Source: Afipia sp.
GTDB lineage: Bacteria; Pseudomonadota; Alphaproteobacteria; Rhizobiales; Xanthobacteraceae
DNA length: 64,000 bases
NCBI GenBank assembly: GCA_017308595.1
Contig: JAFKER010000016.1
Location: 62,001-126,000 of the forward strand
Direction of reading: 5' to 3'
Shown here: positions 27,595 to 35,613 of the stretch, piece by piece
Numbering within the stretch: position 1 is the first letter of the stretch
How the letters are laid out: each line of letters begins with the position of its first letter
Position numbers and translations under genes: made by a program
The notes under the pieces: generated by a model
Told to the model about the DNA's origin: nothing
The model's database searches: none
What the model saw: only the letters and a program-made list of their open reading frames with translations

Positions 27595-28323
27595 ATGCAT
27601 CGCATATTTCAAGACTTCATTGATCATCTTTCGAGCGCTGAAGATCAAGCAGAGCTTTCGGGAGCCATGGCCGTCACAGCCGCGGCTCTCGACCTGTCTT
27701 GCTTTGCGTACCTCGCGCTACCGCAAAAGCTCGATGGGACACCCCGTCTTATGTCGACATACCCAAAGGAGTGGACTTCACACTACCTAAGGAGCCACTA
27801 CGAACGGATCGATCCGGTTATCATGCAGGCGCTACGGGACACCGAGCCGTTTCGCTGGGGAATCGGATCGACCGAACGATATCTTTCGCCGGCACAGAAG
27901 CGGTTGCTGGACGAAGCCTCCCAATATGGCATTCGGCTAGGATTCACCGTTCCTATCCATGACGGACACGGCCCCGTTGCCGCCGTCACCTTTGCCGGCA
28001 ACCAACGGGAAGCTCAATTCGAACGCTTCGTCACGTCGAACCCTCGAATGCTTCAGTTGATGGCGATGTTCTTCCACTCACACGTTCGCCGCAAACTCGC
28101 GAGCGATCTTCGTGTTGATGGAGCAGCTTTGTCCGCCCGCGAGTTCGAATGTCTGGAGTGGGCCGCCCGCGGCAAGAGCGCTTGGGACATCGGACGCATT
28201 CTGGGAATATCGCATCACACTGCTATCTCTTACCTGAACAACGCGAAAGCAAAATTGGGAGTGCGAACCGTTGTTCAAGCGGCACTACGCGTGGCCGCTG
28301 CCAAACGAGAACAGCAAAACTAA
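27595..28323 (+). CDS. traR: LuxR-family quorum-sensing activator, TraR-like
   Basis: This 242-residue protein has an autoinducer-binding domain (residues 15-165) and a C-terminal LuxR HTH (residues 175-235; LSAREFECLEWAARGKS..DIG..LGIS). The pocket residues W60, Y64, D73, W88 and G116 match TraR W57, Y61, D70, W85 and G113 with the same spacing throughout. It is followed by a LuxI-type gene and lies next to a trb operon, as in TraR-controlled ICEs and Ti-type plasmids. It should bind the AHL and activate transfer genes. The name traR rests on this context and pocket spacing rather than on overall identity. Confidence 0.82.
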   Translation: MHRIFQDFIDHLSSAEDQAELSGAMAVTAAALDLSCFAYLALPQKLDGTPRLMSTYPKEWTSHYLRSHYERIDPVIMQALRDTEPFRWGIGSTERYLSPAQKRLLDEASQYGIRLGFTVPIHDGHGPVAAVTFAGNQREAQFERFVTSNPRMLQLMAMFFHSHVRRKLASDLRVDGAALSAREFECLEWAARGKSAWDIGRILGISHHTAISYLNNAKAKLGVRTVVQAALRVAAAKREQQN

Positions 28324-28404
28324 GGCGAACTCCTCCCACAACTAGGGGTGATGCTTCTTAGCGTAACTTCGCCTCAAAGAATCATGGCAACCTTGGAGGA
28401 TGTC

Positions 28405-29034
28405 ATGATTCAGCTCATCACGGAGCCTTGGTACGGCGAATTCTCCCATACGCTCTTTGCAATACACCAACTACGACATCGCGTCTTCAAGGTCCGGATG
28501 GACTGGGACGTTCAAATTAGCGGCGACATGGAAGTTGACAAGTTCGACTCGTTGCATCCGGCATACCTCGCCCAACTCTCGGACGACGGCCGGGTACAAG
28601 GCTGCGTCCGCCTGCTTCCAACCAAGGGACCGACGATGCTCCGCGACACATTTCCCGCGCTTCTGAATGGTCAGCCGATGCCCATGAGTCCGCAGATATG
28701 GGAAAGCAGCCGCTTTGCGATCGACGCTAGACTCGACACACCAAAAGGAGAACACGGAATAGCTTGTGCCACCTACGAGTTGTTTGCTGGCATGGTGGAA
28801 TTTGGGCTTTCGCGGCATCTGAGCGATATTGTTACCGTTACCGACGCCCGAATGGAAAGGATCCTGCGGCGCGCTGGGTGGCCGCTACGTCGAATCGGCG
28901 CTCCCTCTAAGATTGGGAACACTCTCGCCGTCGCTGGATATCTGGATATCTCCAGTGCGGCGCTCGCGAAACTCCGTGGGGCAGGCGGACTTTCCGGGCC
29001 AGTGCTCTGGGCGCCTGTATTGCGCGTCGCCTAG
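28405..29034 (+). CDS. traI: LuxI-family acyl-homoserine-lactone synthase, TraI-like
   Basis: This 209-residue autoinducer synthase has the conserved LuxI residues in HQLRHRVFKVRMDW (Arg, Phe, Trp), EVDKFD (two acidic residues), GCVRLLPT (Arg) and ESSRFAID (Glu, Arg). It joins S-adenosylmethionine and an acyl donor into an AHL. I chose ATG 28405 because GGAGG lies 5 nt upstream; the open frame to 28348 has no site. It follows the LuxR gene by 81 bp and probably makes its ligand. The acyl chain cannot be predicted from sequence. Confidence 0.86.
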   Translation: MIQLITEPWYGEFSHTLFAIHQLRHRVFKVRMDWDVQISGDMEVDKFDSLHPAYLAQLSDDGRVQGCVRLLPTKGPTMLRDTFPALLNGQPMPMSPQIWESSRFAIDARLDTPKGEHGIACATYELFAGMVEFGLSRHLSDIVTVTDARMERILRRAGWPLRRIGAPSKIGNTLAVAGYLDISSAALAKLRGAGGLSGPVLWAPVLRVA

Positions 29035-29090
29035 AACGGTCGCACAGCGGACCCCTGGGACGCAGTTTCGCCTACTGACGGGCTACAGGC

Positions 29091-30050
29091 ATGATGGAAA
29101 TCAACAACATTGACAACCAGCAGCGCACGACCGGAATGCCCGTCATCGGCCTGCGCCTGCTTCGGTTTGCAGTCGTTGCCAACGACTGTGGAAGTCTTCG
29201 GCAAGCCGCTGAATTACTTTCCATTCCACATTCTGTCGTGAGCCGCTCCATTGGCCAACTCGAGCGCCTAGTCGGGACCAGCTTGTTTGAGCGGTCGACC
29301 GCGGGAGTCCAGCCAACACTTGCTGGTAAAGTAGTCGTGCGGATCGCAAGAATGGTGCTGGAGCAGGTTGATACACTCGTTGCAACCGGCAGATCAATTG
29401 GTCGTGGCGAAACTGGCCACCTTTCGGTCGGCTTCTGCACGTCGATTTCAGCAGGCAATCTGCGGACTACCCTCCTCGACTTTAGAACGAGATTTCCTCG
29501 GATCGAACTCGCTATAGCCGAACGGCCGCGCACTTTGCTTATGAACGCGCTCCGGAGCGGAACACTCGACGTTCTCATCGTTACGAGCGACACGCCATCA
29601 TCGGACAACAAGACGCTCAGGGTCTGGAGCGAACGCGTCCTCGTTGCATTGCCTGAGGATCACCCTTTGGCGGCGCGCGACGCGGTTTATTGGACCGATC
29701 TTCGCGACGAAACCGTACTACTAAGCCATCACGATTCCAGCCGCGAGTTTGAAGATCTCATCATATCGAAATTTGTATCTACGGACGATCGGCCCAAGAT
29801 CGACCGACACGACGTCAGCCGAAGCATGATCAAGGGTCTCGTCAGTATGAAACTAGGCATTAGCCTCGTCATGGAGTCCGATATGGGCGCGAGTTTCGCC
29901 GGACTGAAATATCGCGAACTACGGGACGGGACAGGATCAAGCCATATCGGCTTTTCTGCACACTGGTGCGCTGACAACGAGAATCCAGCCCTCAACCGCT
30001 TTCTCGAAATGCTGGCGGAGCGCTATTCCTCCCCATCTCTCGGCGATTGA
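29091..30050 (+). CDS. LysR-family transcriptional regulator
   Basis: This 319-residue LTTR has an N-terminal winged HTH (residues 20-80; LRLLRFAVVANDCGSLRQAAELLSIPHSVVSRSIGQLE) and a substrate-binding domain (about 110-310). Its last 28 nt overlap the 3' end of the convergent DUF2274 gene. LysR genes usually control a divergent neighbour, but here the upstream neighbour is luxI on the same strand. Whether it belongs to the conjugation circuit or is a passenger cannot be told. Confidence 0.88.
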   Translation: MMEINNIDNQQRTTGMPVIGLRLLRFAVVANDCGSLRQAAELLSIPHSVVSRSIGQLERLVGTSLFERSTAGVQPTLAGKVVVRIARMVLEQVDTLVATGRSIGRGETGHLSVGFCTSISAGNLRTTLLDFRTRFPRIELAIAERPRTLLMNALRSGTLDVLIVTSDTPSSDNKTLRVWSERVLVALPEDHPLAARDAVYWTDLRDETVLLSHHDSSREFEDLIISKFVSTDDRPKIDRHDVSRSMIKGLVSMKLGISLVMESDMGASFAGLKYRELRDGTGSSHIGFSAHWCADNENPALNRFLEMLAERYSSPSLGD

Positions 30051-30274
30051 CACGCGCGTCGTAGACGGGCGAATCCTCGGTCAGCCGCCATGAACCGCGC
30101 CAGCATCGGCGCGATCAATTTTGTTGGATCGGCGCGCTGACCCGTTTCACGCGCGATTGCCTCCGCGTACGCAGCAAGGTCCCGGTGGACGGATGCAGGC
30201 AACTCCGCGGTCACCTTCACCGGCTTGTCGTCTGGGACGGCGGCGATCTTCAGCTTCGTCATTGAGGTTGTCAT
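30023..30274 (-). CDS. DUF2274 protein at the end of the trb operon
   Basis: This 83-residue protein contains the DUF2274 form KLKIAAVPDDKPVKVTAELPASVHRDLAAYAEAI, which resembles a ribbon-helix-helix domain. Its ATG overlaps the trbI stop (ATGA), so it is translationally coupled and the last trb-operon gene. Small genes of this family often follow trbI in rhizobial ICEs. Function unknown; a DNA-binding accessory role is possible. Confidence 0.82.
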   Translation of the reverse strand: MTTSMTKLKIAAVPDDKPVKVTAELPASVHRDLAAYAEAIARETGQRADPTKLIAPMLARFMAADRGFARLRRACQSPRDGEE

Positions 30275-31482
30275 CCTGTGTAAGGCTCGAGGCGGAGATC
30301 CCGGTTGACGATGACACGAACCGGAAAACCCGGGCGGATCGTCAGGGTCGGCTGGATGTTGAGACTGCGCCGAACCACCTGTTGTCCGGTTTGATTCAGT
30401 GAGTCCGAGGCGCCGTGTCGCAAGGCCTGGATAATTGCGCTGTCGTTGCTGTTGGTGTCCGAGCCGGCACCCAGTTCGGTCCCGACCGCCAGAAACGTCG
30501 ATAGGGCCGCAGCCTTGAACAGCTCACCCCAGTGATTGTCGACCTGGTCTTCGAGGCCTGCATACCCGGCAGCGTCAACGCCAGGCTGCCGCTCGAGAAC
30601 GATAGAACGTCCGTTCGGCATGATCAGCCGGGTCCAGACGAGCAGGACGCGGGACTGGCCGAAAGTGACCTGGCTATCGTAGATGCCGATCAGACGCGCT
30701 CCCTGAGGCACAAGCAGAAAGCGGCCGGTCGGGGTATCAAAAACATTTTCGGTTACCTGCGCTGTAACCTGGCCCGGAAGGTCTGATCGGATCCCGGTGA
30801 TCAGGGCACCCGGAATGACCGTCCCAGCCTGCACGACATACGGTGAGGCCGGCCTGGTGATGCGGTCAGGGCTTACCGTGCGACGGTCCACAGAGGCGTT
30901 GACGAAGGCAAGCTTCCGGTCCTGACCGTTTTGCACAGATCCATCGTCGCCGGTGCTCGTTGCGTTCGGTGGCACGACCCGCTCGCTTCCAACAGCCGCA
31001 GTCGCGGACGGACGCACTTCTCGTCCATTGGTCGAAGCGAACAGATGACTGATGCGGGCTGCTTCGGTCTCCTGATCCCGGCGCTGCTGGTCCGGATCAG
31101 CGCCGCTCGTCGGCGACTGGCCTTGAGCGGCAAGGATCGGTCGACCGAGGTCACCGGGGAGCGGCGGACCAAGCTGCGGGATTGGCTGGCGCGGAACGCC
31201 AGCATAGTCCTTCGGCAGGGTCGTAATGCCGTCGGCAACATTGTGATGGTCGGTGCTGTAAAGCTCATCGGCCGCCTGATTTCGAGCACGATTGCTCTGA
31301 AGTGACCACAACACTGCTCCGCCGATAACAAGCAGGGCAACCGCGCTCCCGCCAGCCAAGACCTTCCGCGACAACCGCGTCACGCGCGGATGCTCCGCTC
31401 TCAAGCGGAAACTTTCGGACTGCTCCGCTTGTGTCTCCGGCGGAACTGCTTGCTCGTGATCGTTTTCATTCCGGGTGTTCAT
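30271..31482 (-). CDS. trbI: Conjugal transfer protein TrbI (VirB10 family)
   Basis: This 403-residue T4SS core-complex protein has a short cytosolic N-terminus, one membrane segment (around residues 42-62, VLAGGSAVALLVIGGAVLW), a proline-rich periplasmic stretch, and the C-terminal VirB10 domain (YVVQAGTVIPGALITGIRSDLPGQ; VPQGARLIGIYDSQV). It spans both membranes with TrbG. Its start overlaps the trbG stop by 4 nt. Confidence 0.94.
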   Translation of the reverse strand: MNTRNENDHEQAVPPETQAEQSESFRLRAEHPRVTRLSRKVLAGGSAVALLVIGGAVLWSLQSNRARNQAADELYSTDHHNVADGITTLPKDYAGVPRQPIPQLGPPLPGDLGRPILAAQGQSPTSGADPDQQRRDQETEAARISHLFASTNGREVRPSATAAVGSERVVPPNATSTGDDGSVQNGQDRKLAFVNASVDRRTVSPDRITRPASPYVVQAGTVIPGALITGIRSDLPGQVTAQVTENVFDTPTGRFLLVPQGARLIGIYDSQVTFGQSRVLLVWTRLIMPNGRSIVLERQPGVDAAGYAGLEDQVDNHWGELFKAAALSTFLAVGTELGAGSDTNSNDSAIIQALRHGASDSLNQTGQQVVRRSLNIQPTLTIRPGFPVRVIVNRDLRLEPYTG

Positions 31483-32513
31483 GACGACGGTCTCCCGTCG
31501 GTCCTGACAATCCTGACCTTCTGCTGGTGCTCACCGCCGAGCCGGAGTTCGGCGGCCGCAAACAGCCGATCGACGATCAACACATTGCCGTAGGCGCGAT
31601 AGTTGACGAGTTCTGTCTTGCCGTCTGGGCCGATGACAAAGAGCGGAGGCATTTCGCCCTGCACGATGCCGAGCGGGAATTCGACGTAGACCTTGCGGCC
31701 ATCGTCATATGCGGCTAGCGGCCGCCAGGGAGGACTGTCGCCTTCGATGGAATAGCGGGAGATACGCTGCGCTGGGTCCGGAAGAACGGGCTTCAGAGCA
31801 GCTGAACGCGACCGTTCGCGTACCGTCTCAGGATAGTACCAAGCAACGGATGGCATGTACGGCCGCTCGCGAGAGCGGAGCTCAATCAGGTAGGTGCGCC
31901 GGTCAGTATTGACCACCAGGTTGGTCTCGATCGAGGCTCGGGTCGGCTTGACCAGGATATGGACGCGCCGTGTGTCGCCGCTCCCGCTCTCGGTATCGCC
32001 CACGACCCAGCGTACGGTATCTCCGGCCGCGATCGGCCCTGATCCCGTCAAAAGTTCTCCTTCCTCGAGCGCGATATCCGTGATCTGCCCCGGCGCGGCG
32101 TAAATCTGATAGAGCGCCCCAGGACTGTAGGCGTAGATTTGCGCTGCGTTGAAATACCCTCGCTTGCGCGGTTCGACCCGGGCCGCGCTATTTGCTGTCT
32201 CAACCCGGCTCACAGGTTCAGCGTCTTCCTTCCCTCCCGACTTGCCGCCGAGAGCCGGCTTCCAGAGGGGTGGAATGTGAAGCGGTCGCGATCTGTCGTC
32301 GAGAGCCACCGGCGTAGCCGGTAACGGAGGCACTTCGGCGTCATAGCTGATCTCCGGAGGAATGTAGGTCGCGCACCCACCGAGCGCCGAGGAACCAAGC
32401 AGGAGAGCAAACAAAACTGCTCGCTTCGCGGTCAAGAACGCGGGCCAAGTGGGACCGATCCCGCAGTCCGGGGCGGGGCGCTTCGAATAAACGTCAAACG
32501 GCGTCTTGGTCAC
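31479..32513 (-). CDS. trbG: Conjugal transfer protein TrbG (VirB9 family)
   Basis: This 344-residue VirB9-type outer-membrane core component has a leader with a lipobox-like LGGC near residue 45, a CagX/VirB9 N-domain (YAYSPGALYQIYAAPGQITDIALEEGE; WVVGD), and the C-terminal domain (YSIEGDSPPWRP..AYDDGRKVYVEFP). It overlaps both neighbours by 4 nt, the usual coupling in this operon. Confidence 0.94.
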   Translation of the reverse strand: MTKTPFDVYSKRPAPDCGIGPTWPAFLTAKRAVLFALLLGSSALGGCATYIPPEISYDAEVPPLPATPVALDDRSRPLHIPPLWKPALGGKSGGKEDAEPVSRVETANSAARVEPRKRGYFNAAQIYAYSPGALYQIYAAPGQITDIALEEGELLTGSGPIAAGDTVRWVVGDTESGSGDTRRVHILVKPTRASIETNLVVNTDRRTYLIELRSRERPYMPSVAWYYPETVRERSRSAALKPVLPDPAQRISRYSIEGDSPPWRPLAAYDDGRKVYVEFPLGIVQGEMPPLFVIGPDGKTELVNYRAYGNVLIVDRLFAAAELRLGGEHQQKVRIVRTDGRPSS

Positions 32514-33193
32514 TGACTCAACTCCTTTGACCAGTTGATGGCGCGGACGTAAACGCCAAGGGGATTCTTGCGCAGGCGTTCGGCATCGCGGGGCATCTCG
32601 ATCACGATGGTGAGAATTGCGGTCCAGCGTTCGGTCGAGCTCAGCGAACCGTTGTCATAGGTGCGCTGGGTCCATGCGACCCGAAAGCTTTCCGACGACG
32701 CGCGAATGACGCTCGAGACGTCGACGGAGATTTGCGCCTTACCGAGCTTGGCAAAGGGGTCATTGTTCCGCGCGTAGTCGTTGAGCGCAGCGGCGCCGCG
32801 ATCGGTCGTAAAATCATAGGCCCGGAGCCAGTTTTGGCGTAGAACGATGCCGTCGGCCGGCAGACCTCTGACATCCTCGATAAAGCGCGCCAGATGGTAG
32901 GCGATCTGCGCATCAGTCGGTTGATAGTCGAAGTTGGCCGGCGCAACCCTCTGGGCTTGGCCAAGATGGTCGACTTCGACCACCCAGGGCGTGATCGACC
33001 CATGGCTTGATTGCCAGACCAACCCACCAGCGAGACCGGCTGACAGTATGAGACAACCGAACGCCATCAGCCGCCAGTTTTTGGCTTGCACGCGGGCGGA
33101 TCCAATGCGTTCGTCCCAAACTTGGGCTGCTTTTTGATAAGGCGTGATCGGTTCGGGCATGCGCCCGTAGTGAACTAATGGTCGTTTGATCAT
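32510..33193 (-). CDS. trbF: Conjugal transfer protein TrbF (VirB8 family)
   Basis: This 227-residue inner-membrane T4SS scaffold protein has the typical start (YGRMPEPITPYQKAAQVWDERIGSARVQAKNWR), one membrane segment near residues 45-65, and a periplasmic VirB8 domain. It overlaps the trbG start by 4 nt and is separated from trbL by 100 bp with no visible gene. Confidence 0.94.
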   Translation of the reverse strand: MIKRPLVHYGRMPEPITPYQKAAQVWDERIGSARVQAKNWRLMAFGCLILSAGLAGGLVWQSSHGSITPWVVEVDHLGQAQRVAPANFDYQPTDAQIAYHLARFIEDVRGLPADGIVLRQNWLRAYDFTTDRGAAALNDYARNNDPFAKLGKAQISVDVSSVIRASSESFRVAWTQRTYDNGSLSSTERWTAILTIVIEMPRDAERLRKNPLGVYVRAINWSKELSQ

Positions 33194-33293
33194 TGATGAT
33201 TGCCCCTGAGATCAAGTGATCGGCTTTGAGCCGTGTAGTGTCTGGGTTTGAGGCGCTGCCGCGTGGCGGGTGGCGAAAGTGCGGTGATGCGTC

Positions 33294-34517
33294 TCAGCGC
33301 TCTCCTTCGGACAAATCGACGGAGGAGCCGCTGCCACCATGATCGCCCGAGCGGACGTGACCAGCAGCCGAGGCACCATGCCGAATAGTCTCGGCGCGCT
33401 TCATGCGGCGCGCCCAATCGGGCAGCCCTTCGGCCGAAGCGCTTGCGGCCTGCTCGCCAGCTTGCTCGCCCCCGAAGGCAGCCGCTGCACGACGCAATGG
33501 ACTCATGGCAGCCGAGCTGCCCGCCTCAGCGACGCCAGCAAGGCCGCCGCTTCGATAGGCGGCTGACGCTCCCCTTATGACAGCGCCACCACCGCGCGCG
33601 GCGCCCGCAATCGCGCCGCCAGCGAGACCAACACCGCCGGCGGCAAGACCCGCGCCCGCCGCAACAATGCCACCGGCAGCAAGGCCTGTTCCAACCGCGG
33701 CACCGGCACCGAGCTGAGGCCCACCCGACACCAGGCCGTTGGCGATTCCAGGACCGAAGATGCCCAGGCCAAGCAAGGAGAGCGCCGCAAGGACCAGGGT
33801 CATCGCGTCTTCTATGGTCGGCTGATTGCCACCAAAGCCAGCGGTGAACTGCGAGAACAAAGTCGAGCCGATGCCGACGATGGCGGCCAGGACCAAGACC
33901 TTGATCCCTGAAGAGATGACGTTGCCCAAGACCCGCTCTGCCGCGAAGGCTGTCTTGCCAAACAACCCAAAGGGAATGAGCACGAAGCCGGCCAGCGTCG
34001 TGAGTTTGAACTCGATCAGGGTGACGAAGAGTTGGATCGCCAGAATGAAGAAGGCGAGCAGCACCACGATCCAGGCAAACAGGAGAACGACGATCTGGAC
34101 GAAATTCTCGAAGAAACTGATGTAGCCCATCAGATTGGAGATCGAATCGAGCAGCGGTCGGCCAGCGTCAAGTCCGACTTGAGCGATCTTTCCCGGCCGA
34201 AGGAAGTCCGACGCGGAGAGACTTGCGCCTGATGCTTTTAGCCCAAGGCCGGCAAAGCTCTCGAAAACGATGCGTGCCAGACTGTTCCAATTACCGATTA
34301 GATAGGCAAAGACGCCTACAAAGAGCGTCTTCTTGACGAGGCGCGCGACGATGTCTTCGTCCGGCCCCCAACTCCAGAACAACGCAGCAAGCGTGATGTC
34401 GATCGCGGCAAGGGTCGTTGCGAGATAGCCGACGTCGCTACCGAGCAGGCCGAAGCCGTTGTCGATATATCGCGTGAACGTTTCCAGGAATTGGTCGATA
34501 ATCCCCGTACCCGTCAT
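33294..34517 (-). CDS. trbL: Conjugal transfer protein TrbL (VirB6 family)
   Basis: This 407-residue polytopic inner-membrane channel protein has five to six hydrophobic segments between residues 25 and 260, followed by a glycine/alanine-rich low-complexity region (residues 250-340) and a polar C-terminus. This layout is normal for TrbL. It starts inside the trbK-alt stop (4-nt overlap). Confidence 0.92.
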   Translation of the reverse strand: MTGTGIIDQFLETFTRYIDNGFGLLGSDVGYLATTLAAIDITLAALFWSWGPDEDIVARLVKKTLFVGVFAYLIGNWNSLARIVFESFAGLGLKASGASLSASDFLRPGKIAQVGLDAGRPLLDSISNLMGYISFFENFVQIVVLLFAWIVVLLAFFILAIQLFVTLIEFKLTTLAGFVLIPFGLFGKTAFAAERVLGNVISSGIKVLVLAAIVGIGSTLFSQFTAGFGGNQPTIEDAMTLVLAALSLLGLGIFGPGIANGLVSGGPQLGAGAAVGTGLAAGGIVAAGAGLAAGGVGLAGGAIAGAARGGGAVIRGASAAYRSGGLAGVAEAGSSAAMSPLRRAAAAFGGEQAGEQAASASAEGLPDWARRMKRAETIRHGASAAGHVRSGDHGGSGSSVDLSEGER

Positions 34518-34885
34518 GGCTTGCTCGCCTCAGGTGTCGCCGGTAGCAGATATCCCTGCGGGATCCGGCTCTGATCCTTTGGGGCCGGCGCCAACGCAGC
34601 GGCGGGTTCTTCTTGGCCACGAACCGCGGCACCAGATTTCTTGGCCAAGAAGCGTCGCCGGTTTTCGGCCCAGACCTGCCTGCAATGCTGATAACCTGCC
34701 GTTTCCTCCGCAGTGACGCTGCGGCAGCGTGCGAGGTCAGAGCTGGTTGCATCTGTCGTCTGCGCGGCCTTCGGCAGCGCGGGCTGCTCGTCACCACCGC
34801 GAAGCTGAATCGTGCAGGCAGTGACGACCAACACGCCGATTGTCGTAAGCAGCGACAACGCCTTGAATGCCCTTATGTCCGTCAT
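34514..34885 (-). CDS. TrbK-alt-type putative entry-exclusion lipoprotein
   Basis: This 123-residue protein has an N-terminal leader with a lipobox (LVVTAC, Cys near residue 24) and a small C-terminal domain with two cysteines (ARCRSVTAEE..GYQHCRQVWAENRRRF), the form of the TrbK-alt family between trbJ and trbL. By analogy with TrbK it may limit redundant transfer into cells already carrying the element. It overlaps both neighbours. Confidence 0.82.
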   Translation of the reverse strand: MTDIRAFKALSLLTTIGVLVVTACTIQLRGGDEQPALPKAAQTTDATSSDLARCRSVTAEETAGYQHCRQVWAENRRRFLAKKSGAAVRGQEEPAAALAPAPKDQSRIPQGYLLPATPEASKP

Positions 34886-35613
34886 CAGTGGAACATCTGT
34901 ACGTTGGATGACTGATAGCCCTGTCCCGGAGTCAGGAACCGACGAAGCTGTTCTCGTCCCTGATCCTGGGCCGAGGCGCGCTGAGCCGCTTCAAGGCTCT
35001 GCGCCCGACCTTGCGCCGTCACGACGGCGGTGAGGTCGGCGAGCTGCTGCGCGTTCAGCGCGAGAATCTGATTGCCAGCCTGCGTTGCCTGCAGCGCGCC
35101 GCTGGCACCCTGGCTTGACGTTACGAGCGCGGATGTCTGGATGCGATTGGTGTCGAGGTTGCCAACAATGCCCGCCTGGACGCGAAGCGCGTCTTGCGTT
35201 GCGGCATAGGAATTCTGCCAACGTGACTGAGCGTTGGAGATCAGCAACTGGTTCGATTGGCTGCTGGTCGCTGGCGCGTAACTTGTCGAGAAGGCATGAT
35301 CAATCTGCTGAACGTCGTAGGCGATCCGCTGGGCCTGGGCCAGCAATTGCTGGGTCCGCTGGATCGATGATTGCAGTTGCTGCAGCGATGAATACGGCAG
35401 GCTTGCCAAATTCCTTGCCTGATTGATCAGCATCTGTGCCTCGTTCTGCAACGAGGTGATCTGATTATTAACCTGCTGGAGCTCCCGCGCGGCCGTCAGG
35501 ACATTCTGGACGTAGTTGGTGGGGTCAAAGACGATCAGCGCCCGTGCAGGCACCGTGACGCCAAGCAGCAGCGCGAAGGCGGCCGTGGTCGCCAATAGGC
35601 CAAGAGGTCTCAT
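34885..35613 (-). CDS. trbJ: Conjugal transfer protein TrbJ (VirB5 family)
   Basis: This 242-residue secreted protein has a cleavable signal peptide (residues 1-25, ending ARA) and a long glutamine-rich helical region (ELQQVNNQITSLQNEAQMLINQARNL), typical of TrbJ/VirB5, which sits at the pilus tip or supports its assembly. Its start overlaps the trbE stop. Confidence 0.93.
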   Translation of the reverse strand: MRPLGLLATTAAFALLLGVTVPARALIVFDPTNYVQNVLTAARELQQVNNQITSLQNEAQMLINQARNLASLPYSSLQQLQSSIQRTQQLLAQAQRIAYDVQQIDHAFSTSYAPATSSQSNQLLISNAQSRWQNSYAATQDALRVQAGIVGNLDTNRIQTSALVTSSQGASGALQATQAGNQILALNAQQLADLTAVVTAQGRAQSLEAAQRASAQDQGREQLRRFLTPGQGYQSSNVQMFH

